A stretch of DNA of 11,655 nt, taken from DASUZB01 sp036377075 (lineage in GTDB: Bacteria > Actinomycetota > CALGFH01). Positions 6,903 through 11,655 of the stretch are shown piece after piece (the stretch's first letter is position 1; every line of letters starts with the position of its first letter). The stretch spans positions 1 through 11,655 of the forward strand of contig DASUZB010000296.1 of the NCBI GenBank assembly GCA_036377075.1, in the 5' to 3' direction. A program made the position numbers and the translations under genes. The notes beneath the pieces are model-generated. The model ran no database searches. It was not told the DNA's origin and saw only the letters and a program-made list of their open reading frames with translations.

Positions 6903-7786
6903 GGCGCCGATCCCCCGTCGCCGCGTGCCCGCGCCGCCGCCTCGGCCAGTGCCCGCCGGCCGAGGACCGCGGCGAGGTGCCGCCGGTATGGGCCGGAGGC
7001 GTGGACGTCGTCGTCGGGGTGGAGCATGGCGGCCGCCCGCTCCGCCACCCGTTGGAGCAGCGCCTCCTCGGGCGCCGCGCCGAGCAGGTCGGCGAGCACC
7101 TCCGCCGGGACGGGCCAGGGACGCTCGGCCACGCCGCCGAACGCGACCGAACCGGCCGCGACCGTCCCGTCGTCGTCCAGCTCCACCACGGCCGCCACGC
7201 CGACCATCATCCAATCCGAGCTGCGGCGGCTCATCTCCAGGAACGACCAGCCGCTGTGCGGCCCGAGGGTGGGGACGCGCACCTCGGCGACGACCTCGTC
7301 GGGCTCCAGCGTGGTGGTCAGGTACGACACCAGCAGGTCGCCGACTGCCACGTCGCGGGCGCCATCGGGCCCCCGCGCGGTGACTTCCGCGCCCAGCGCG
7401 ACCGCCACGCAGGGCAGCTCGGCGGCCGGGTCGGCGTGGGCGAGGCTGCCGCCGATGGTGCCGCGCGTTCGGGTGCGGACGTTGCCGACCTGCGCTGCCG
7501 CCTCGGCCAGGATCGGGCAGCGCCGCCGCACCACGTCGGACTCTTCGATGGCGTGGTGCCGGGTGAGTGCGGGTAGGCGCAGGTACCCGCCGTGGTCCTC
7601 GATCGGGCCGGCGCCGACCGGGTTGATGTCGACCAGCCACGCCGGCCGGGCCAACCTGAGGTTGAGCATCGAGACCAGGCTCTGGCCGCCGGCGATGACC
7701 TTGGCGTCCTCGCCCCGGCGTTGCAGCGCTTTGGCGGCCTCCTCGAAGGAGGACACGCGCTGGTAGCCGAACGGGGCCGCGACCAT
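6899..7786 (-). CDS. Molybdenum hydroxylase FAD-binding medium subunit
   Basis: A 295-residue FAD subunit of the molybdenum hydroxylase, of the CoxM/xanthine dehydrogenase FAD-domain family (vanillyl-alcohol-oxidase-type fold). It takes electrons from the 2Fe-2S clusters and passes them to NAD+ or another acceptor. Seen: AGGQSLVSML (32-41) and TIGGSLAHADPAAELP (110-125), the two signature FAD-binding stretches, followed by a C-terminal CO-dehydrogenase-flavoprotein-like domain. Length is typical (about 290). The ATG follows the isomerase stop by three bases and its own stop overlaps the next start, so the three subunits should be made together. The terminal acceptor cannot be told from sequence. 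Confidence 0.94.
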   Translation of the reverse strand: MVAAPFGYQRVSSFEEAAKALQRRGEDAKVIAGGQSLVSMLNLRLARPAWLVDINPVGAGPIEDHGGYLRLPALTRHHAIEESDVVRRRCPILAEAAAQVGNVRTRTRGTIGGSLAHADPAAELPCVAVALGAEVTARGPDGARDVAVGDLLVSYLTTTLEPDEVVAEVRVPTLGPHSGWSFLEMSRRSSDWMMVGVAAVVELDDDGTVAAGSVAFGGVAERPWPVPAEVLADLLGAAPEEALLQRVAERAAAMLHPDDDVHASGPYRRHLAAVLGRRALAEAAARARGDGGSAP

Positions 7787-7789
7787 CGC

Positions 7790-8494
7790 TCACCCGCCCC
7801 GGCCCGCCGGGGCGGCGTCCAGGAGCGCGAGCACCGCGGCGATGGCCGCCTGGTTGCTGGTGACCACGGGGCGGCCCAGGCGTCGCTCCAGCTCCGGCAG
7901 GGCCGAGTAGGCCGGGAAGTTGGTGCACGACACGAACGCCAGGTCGATGGGGAGCCCGTGCAGCGTCCGCTCGGCGAAGTCGCAGATCCGCGCCGCCGGG
8001 ACCCTGGCGATCTCGAAGTTATCGGCGATCCCCAGTCCGTCGATCCTCGCCACCTCCACGCCGTCGGCCTCGAGGCTCTCCCTGATCGGGCGGTTGAGCG
8101 CGTCCACATACGGCGTGACCACCCCGACGCGCCGGGCGCCGTGGCCGACGATCGCCTGCCTGACCGCGGCGATCACGCTGACGGTGGGCACCCCGGACAG
8201 CTCGCTGATGCGGGCGCACAACTCGGCGTCGTAGTGGTTGCCTCGCAGTGCCCCCGCGCTGGTGCAGCCGAAGACGATCAGGTCGGGCCGGGCGGTGGCG
8301 AGGTCGCGCGCGGCAGGGAGCGCGTGCTCATCGAGCATGCGGCTCTCGCCCTCCGGCGTGGTGTCCTCCAGGTACATGCGCGCGGTGTGCAGCGTCGCAC
8401 CGGGCGGCAGGGCGGCCCAGAGGTCCGGCTCCATCACGGTGTTCGAGGACGGGACGAGCAGCCCGACCCGCCGCCCGCGTTCGATGGTTCTCAT
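7790..8494 (-). CDS. Maleate isomerase / Asp-Glu racemase superfamily protein
   Basis: A 234-residue cytosolic enzyme of the Asp/Glu racemase superfamily, closest in motif to maleate cis-trans isomerase and arylmalonate decarboxylase-like proteins. Seen: VPSSNTVMEPD (14-24), the substrate-binding loop of the maleate isomerase branch, and two active-site cysteines in the paired half-domains, Cys77 (FGCTSAG) and Cys190 (SCTNFPA). Maleate isomerase of Nocardia has cysteines at about positions 76 and 194, from memory, so spacing agrees. Having both cysteines favours isomerase or racemase over arylmalonate decarboxylase, which has one. The ATG at 8494 has a strong TGAGGAG ribosome site formed partly by the preceding stop; a 10-residue upstream extension overlaps the CoA-transferase gene and is unlikely. 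In the operon it could turn a cis-dicarboxylate into fumarate or a related trans acid, or racemise a cyclic amide or amino acid. Confidence 0.85.
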   Translation of the reverse strand: MRTIERGRRVGLLVPSSNTVMEPDLWAALPPGATLHTARMYLEDTTPEGESRMLDEHALPAARDLATARPDLIVFGCTSAGALRGNHYDAELCARISELSGVPTVSVIAAVRQAIVGHGARRVGVVTPYVDALNRPIRESLEADGVEVARIDGLGIADNFEIARVPAARICDFAERTLHGLPIDLAFVSCTNFPAYSALPELERRLGRPVVTSNQAAIAAVLALLDAAPAGRGG

Positions 8495-8504
8495 GGGCTG
8501 CTCC

Positions 8505-9266
8505 TCACTCCTCCGCCGCGGCACCGGCGTCCAGCTCTCGCAGGATCTCCAGGTCGGTCGTTGCCGGCGGCTCCAGCTCGTACACCTCCGGATGGACGAG
8601 CAGGTCGAAGCCGGTGTGAGCGCGGACGTCGTTCACGGTGACGCCGGGCTGCAGGCCGCGCACGCGCATCCGCCTGCTCCCGGGCTCGAAGTCGAGCAGG
8701 GCCAGGTCGGTGACGACGGTGCTCGGTCCCTCGGAGACCAGGCCGGCCTTGTCGCGGGCGTCCCCGCCGTCGAGGTGGCCCGGGCTGGTCACGAAGTCGA
8801 CCCGCTCGACGAAGCGGCGCGGCTCGTGGGCGGTGACCACCAGCACCTCGTTGCAGAGCGAGGCGATGTCGTTGGCGCCGCCCGTGCCGGGCAGGCGGAC
8901 GCGCGGCCGCCCGACCGGGCCGATGAAGCTGGTGTTTATGTTGCCGTGCGCGTCGATCTGAGCGGCGCCGAGGAAGCCGTAGTGGAGGAAGCCGCGTTGC
9001 GCCAGCAGGAAGACGTCGGTGATGGGCGTGAGCATGGTCGCGTGCCGCGCGGCGCGCATCTCGTTGGTGGAGATCGGCAGCCTGCCCGCCAGCATGTGCG
9101 GGCCGATGATGCCGCCCTCCAGGACGATGGTGAGGTCGGGCGCGTGGCGCCGCTTGGCCAGCACCGAGGCGAGCAGCGGCACGCCCACCCCGGCGAACAC
9201 CGCCCGGTGGTCCCGCAGCAGGCGGCTGGCCGAGACCGTCATCAGCTCCTGCGGCGTCCAGCTCAC
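8505..9266 (-). CDS. CoA-transferase subunit B (glutaconate/3-oxoacid CoA-transferase, IpdB-like family)
   Basis: The 253-residue beta subunit of a family I CoA-transferase, related to GctB, IpdB and similar proteins. Seen: FAGVGVPLLASVLAKR (24-39); IVLEGGIIG (47-55), in which Glu50 sits where the family has its E-S/G-G motif and may be the CoA-carrying glutamate; YGFLGAAQIDAHGNINTS (96-113); RVRLPGTGGA (122-131); and RFVERVDFVTSPGH (151-164). Length is typical. The chosen GTG at 9266 overlaps the TGA of subunit A (GTGA); an ATG at 9242 is the alternative. Such pairs move CoA onto a carboxylic acid, but IpdAB-type relatives cleave rings instead, so reaction type is not certain. It is followed after ten bases by the isomerase gene. 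Confidence 0.9.
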   Translation of the reverse strand: MSWTPQELMTVSASRLLRDHRAVFAGVGVPLLASVLAKRRHAPDLTIVLEGGIIGPHMLAGRLPISTNEMRAARHATMLTPITDVFLLAQRGFLHYGFLGAAQIDAHGNINTSFIGPVGRPRVRLPGTGGANDIASLCNEVLVVTAHEPRRFVERVDFVTSPGHLDGGDARDKAGLVSEGPSTVVTDLALLDFEPGSRRMRVRGLQPGVTVNDVRAHTGFDLLVHPEVYELEPPATTDLEILRELDAGAAAEE

Positions 9267-10219
9267 CGCGCCATCAGCTCCGCGGCGCGCGCCCGCTGGC
9301 CCCGCAACCGCGACGTGCCGAAGCTGGCCAGGAACGCGGCGAAGTCGGGATGCCGGTGGACGTGGCGGTCCAGATAGGCGGAGACGGCGCCGAGGCCGTC
9401 GCGCCTGACCGCGACGGCGTACTCGTCGAAGTGCGCGAAGTCCGCTTCGTAGCGGCCGTAGCACTCGTGCGGAAAGGCCCCCATCGGCGCCTCCACCACC
9501 GCGTCCACCAGCAGGTGCGGGAGCACGGTGGCGTCGGGCCGGGCGGCGATGCGCTCCGCCTCGACCACCTCCTCGGTGCTCACGATCACCGTGCGGGCCG
9601 CCGCCGCCATGTCCGCGTCCATGTGGGTGTAGCCGTCGATCTGGGCGTTGCCGAAGCGGTCGGCGCGGTGCACGTGCACCAGGGCGACGTCCGGGTTCAG
9701 CGCCGGGACCAGCAGGACCTTCTCCCCGGTGAAGGGGCAGGTCAGCTCGTGGGTGTCGACGAGCCCGGCGAGGTCGGAGCCGAGCATCGTCAGGGTGGGC
9801 AGGAACGGGACGCCCATGGCGCCGGCCTTGTAGCGCAACCCGAGCGCAAGGTGGCTCCACTCCTCGTAGGTCGCCAGCCCCCCCTCGACCAGCTCGCGTA
9901 CGACCCGCGAGATGCCCCACGGCAGGCCGATCCCGACCCAGCTCGTCACGATCCCGTCGGCCATGCCGCCGACCAGGAACAGCTCAGCCTCGTAGCAGGT
10001 GAGCGGGCGGGAGAGGGTGAGGCCGGCGCGGCCCTGGCGCAGCAGCTCGAACAGCAGCGCCATGGGCGTGCGGGAGTACAGCGTGCCGCCGATGGCCACG
10101 TGGTTACCGTCGCGGACCAGCCGCACGGCGGCCTCGGCGGGTAGCAGCTTGTCGGCCGGCACGTGCGGCTTGCGCCCGAGCTCTTCGCGGAGCCGCCTGG
10201 CGGGGAGGGGCGCCGTCAC
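9263..10219 (-). CDS. CoA-transferase subunit A (glutaconate CoA-transferase alpha / IpdA-like family)
   Basis: The 318-residue alpha subunit partner of the adjacent B subunit. Seen: KLLPAEAAVRLVRDGNHVAIGG (34-55) followed by RTPMALLFELLRQG (60-73), the classic opening of GctA-type subunits; the conserved middle block PFLPTLTMLGSDL (148-160); PALNPDVALVHVHRADRFGNAQIDG (from 182), a stretch found in nearly all family I alpha subunits; and a C-terminal YGRYEADF segment. Length matches GctA (about 320). The GTG at 10219 overlaps the TGA of the LLM gene (GTGA) and has a GGGA site; the much longer open frame upstream is a shadow of the LLM gene. With subunit B it should form an alpha-beta heterodimer or heterotetramer. 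The likely job is activating a dicarboxylate or short acid end product of the pathway. Confidence 0.9.
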   Translation of the reverse strand: MTAPLPARRLREELGRKPHVPADKLLPAEAAVRLVRDGNHVAIGGTLYSRTPMALLFELLRQGRAGLTLSRPLTCYEAELFLVGGMADGIVTSWVGIGLPWGISRVVRELVEGGLATYEEWSHLALGLRYKAGAMGVPFLPTLTMLGSDLAGLVDTHELTCPFTGEKVLLVPALNPDVALVHVHRADRFGNAQIDGYTHMDADMAAAARTVIVSTEEVVEAERIAARPDATVLPHLLVDAVVEAPMGAFPHECYGRYEADFAHFDEYAVAVRRDGLGAVSAYLDRHVHRHPDFAAFLASFGTSRLRGQRARAAELMAR

Positions 10220-11226
10220 GCCGGCTTCCCGGTGGAGGGGTCCGGGGAACCCCAGGGGGGTGCCTCGGAGGCCAGGGCCCGGCGTGGCCGCAATGCCGGC
10301 AGCACCTCGGCGGCGATCCGCTCGACCTGGTCGAGGGCGTAGTCGCAGGGAACCAGGACGATGTGCTCCTCGCCGGCCGCCACGTGCTCGGCGAGCTGCT
10401 CGGCGCACTGCTCCGGCGTGCCGCGGATGGCGCTGCCGGGCGTGGACTCGCTCCACTCGGCGACGTCGAAGTACTCGGCGACGAACGCCCGCGCGCGCCG
10501 GTCGGCGTCTTCGTAGGAGGTCGACACGCAGATCGGCAGCTGGGCCACGTTGGTGAGCGAGTCGGGGTCGCGACCCGCCTCGGCGGCGTGGTCGCGGATC
10601 CTCGCCCACGCCGAGCGGAAGCTCTGGGCGCGGTAGAAGTATGTCAGCCAGCCGTCGCCCATGGTCGCCACCCGCCGCAGGACCCGGTCGACATAGCCCC
10701 CGATGAGCACCTGCGGGCGCGGGTGGCTGGCCGGCGGCGGCAGCATCACCACCCCCCGCAGGTCGAGCTCGTCCCAGACGCCGCTGACCTCGGGCTCGCG
10801 CCACAGCCGATCGAGGATCTCGAGGTTCCGCTCGAAGAGCCGACCACGCGCCCGGTAGGGGACGCCGCAGGCCTGGAACTCCCGCTCGTACCAGCCCGCG
10901 GCCACGCCGAGGGAGAGCCGCCCTCCCGACAGCAGGTCCACGGTGGCGGCCTCCTTGGCGAGGACCACGGGGTTGCGGAGCGGCAGCACCAGCACGCCCG
11001 TGCCGAGCGTCACCGTGGAGGTCCGGGTGGCCAGCGCGGCCAGGGTGGTCAACGCCTCCAGGAACGGGAAGGGTCGCCGGTTTCCGAGGAACAGGTGGTC
11101 CCACACCCACAGCGAACGGTAGCCGAGCGACTCGGCCGCGCTGGCGTAGGCGAGGATCCGCTGACCGCTCGGGCGCCTGCTCGCTGGGGTGAAGTTCTCG
11201 ACCGCGAGGCCAAACTCGACGGGCAT
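10216..11226 (-). CDS. LLM-class flavin/F420-dependent oxidoreductase
   Basis: A 336-residue luciferase-like TIM-barrel oxidoreductase, close to the F420-dependent branch common in actinobacteria. Seen: EFGLAVEN (4-11); SLGYRSLWVWDHLF (33-46), the cofactor-proximal strand with its WDH motif; the long signature ATVDLLSGGRLSLGVAAGW (94-112) followed by YEREFQACGVPY; RGRLFERNLEILDRLW (128-143); VLIGGYVDRVLRRVATMGDGW in the second half; and a C-terminal RGTPEQCAEQLAEHVAAG lid segment. Members reduce or mono-oxygenate small substrates; RutA of pyrimidine degradation is a distant relative. The ATG at 11226 has a GAGGG site; an ATG at 11247 would add seven residues without a good site. It is the first gene of the operon, with about 430 bp of non-coding DNA before it. 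F420 versus FMN use cannot be decided here. Confidence 0.9.
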   Translation of the reverse strand: MPVEFGLAVENFTPASRRPSGQRILAYASAAESLGYRSLWVWDHLFLGNRRPFPFLEALTTLAALATRTSTVTLGTGVLVLPLRNPVVLAKEAATVDLLSGGRLSLGVAAGWYEREFQACGVPYRARGRLFERNLEILDRLWREPEVSGVWDELDLRGVVMLPPPASHPRPQVLIGGYVDRVLRRVATMGDGWLTYFYRAQSFRSAWARIRDHAAEAGRDPDSLTNVAQLPICVSTSYEDADRRARAFVAEYFDVAEWSESTPGSAIRGTPEQCAEQLAEHVAAGEEHIVLVPCDYALDQVERIAAEVLPALRPRRALASEAPPWGSPDPSTGKPA

Positions 11227-11562
11227 GTGGGTGCGTCCCTCAGGCATGAATTTTGGCACCACTATCGTGGCCGAGGCGCTGCCAGTATCATCAGATATTT
11301 ACGAGACGAATTATCGTTGTGAGGGGTATCGGGGAGATGGTAGTGGCGCCACCCGAACGAAGGCACTGGCAGATCTCGCCGAAGCTCGCCCCCGTCACTT
11401 GTCGACTCTTGTCGTGTAGATCCGCCCTTCGTCCCGTTAGCGTTGATCGTCAGGCCCGGGTTGCGCAGGCGGCTGGCCTCGGACAACCGTCGGCTGTTAT
11501 GGTGACGAATCGATACCGTCCCGCCGCCAGGGTGTTCCGGGAATTCTTGGGGAGGCGTCGAG
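11227..11562 (-). promoter_or_regulatory. Upstream control region of the operon, with an AT-rich island
   Basis: No convincing gene is visible here on either strand. Positions 11245-11330 are clearly richer in A and T than anything else in the window, as expected for promoter/operator DNA. Two short dyads lie in it: TATC-ATCA-GATA (11286-11297) and ACGA-ATTA-TCGT (11306-11317), centred 20 bp apart. The 7-mer GACGAAT occurs at 11305-11311 and again at 11504-11510. No sigma factor -35/-10 pair is clear enough to name; a GATACT on the minus strand near 11285-11290 is the best -10-like match. The rest of the region is ordinary GC-rich sequence without a recognisable hairpin terminator or riboswitch. 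Confidence 0.4.
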
Positions 11563-11655
11563 CTGGCCGCTCCCAGCGATGCCGTCAGGCCCGCCGTCGA
11601 CGAACGCCCCCAGGCGGCCTCGGGGGCGCTGCCGAGGGGGCCGTCCATCGGCGAG
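11563..11655 (+). CDS. Possible start of a divergent gene cut by the right edge (CTG start)
   Basis: A strong ribosome site, GGGGAGG (11549-11555), is followed seven bases later by CTG at 11563. The frame from there is open to the window edge: 31 codons, of which 28 end in G or C, a better coding bias than the other plus-strand frames show there. The frame has no ATG, GTG or TTG start after its stop at 11503-11505. The visible peptide (AAPSDAVRPAVDERPQ and onward) has no motif I recognise. A divergent gene facing a catabolic operon is often its regulator, but nothing seen proves that. The real start may lie beyond the edge. Confidence 0.2.
   Translation, partial: MAAPSDAVRPAVDERPQAASGALPRGPSIGE

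Noticed and set aside
4094..7786. Aerobic CO dehydrogenase (coxMSL), suggested by the FAD, 2Fe-2S, Mo gene order
   Set aside because: The Mo subunit has AFRGFG at the active-site loop instead of the form I AYRCSFR signature and carries XDH-like Glu259 and Arg331. No cox accessory gene is seen.
11262..11648. 128-codon open frame on the minus strand upstream of the LLM gene
   Set aside because: It runs across the AT-rich island, its composition changes sharply along its length, and it has no recognisable domain. More likely chance open frame in control DNA.
11337..11655. Plus-strand frame open from an ATG at 11337 to the window edge
   Set aside because: Third-position G/C bias is weak compared with real genes here, the purine-rich site abuts the ATG with no spacing, and the peptide is arginine-rich without motifs.

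Overview
The window (11,655 bp, very GC-rich, with strong G/C preference at third codon positions) looks like chromosome from a high-GC actinobacterium or relative. The evidence is the base composition, frequent GTG starts, tight gene packing and an F420-type luciferase-like oxidoreductase. No rRNA, tRNA, CRISPR array, IS element or phage gene was seen. Every confidently called gene lies on the minus strand, so transcription runs from high to low coordinates.

Layout in the direction of transcription. Positions 11227-11655 hold an upstream control region with an AT-rich island and, possibly, the first codons of a divergent gene at the right edge. Then comes a nine-gene block with almost no gaps: LLM-class flavin/F420 oxidoreductase (11226-10216), CoA-transferase subunits A and B (10219-9263, 9266-8505), a maleate isomerase/Asp-Glu racemase family protein (8494-7790), a three-subunit molybdenum hydroxylase (FAD subunit 7786-6899, 2Fe-2S subunit 6902-6402, Mo subunit 6415-4094), a diaminopropionate ammonia-lyase-like PLP enzyme (4097-2931) and a DUF6282-type metal hydrolase (2929-1955). 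A 125-bp gap with an 8-bp-arm inverted repeat follows, then an NCS1 nucleobase/hydantoin-type permease (1829-393) and the N-terminal third of a zinc alcohol dehydrogenase that runs off the left edge.

Taken together this reads as a catabolic operon for a small nitrogen-containing compound, probably a heterocycle. In this inferred scheme the permease imports it, the Mo hydroxylase oxidises the ring, and the LLM enzyme, metal hydrolase, isomerase/racemase and PLP lyase open and deaminate it. The CoA-transferase then activates the remaining carboxylic acid for central metabolism. The families are recognised with good confidence, but the combination matches no complete pathway I know. The nearest parallels are the E. 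coli yge/ygf purine/uric-acid cluster (Mo hydroxylase plus diaminopropionate ammonia-lyase) and nicotinate degradation (Mo hydroxylase plus maleate isomerase). The substrate is therefore an open question and the most interesting thing here.
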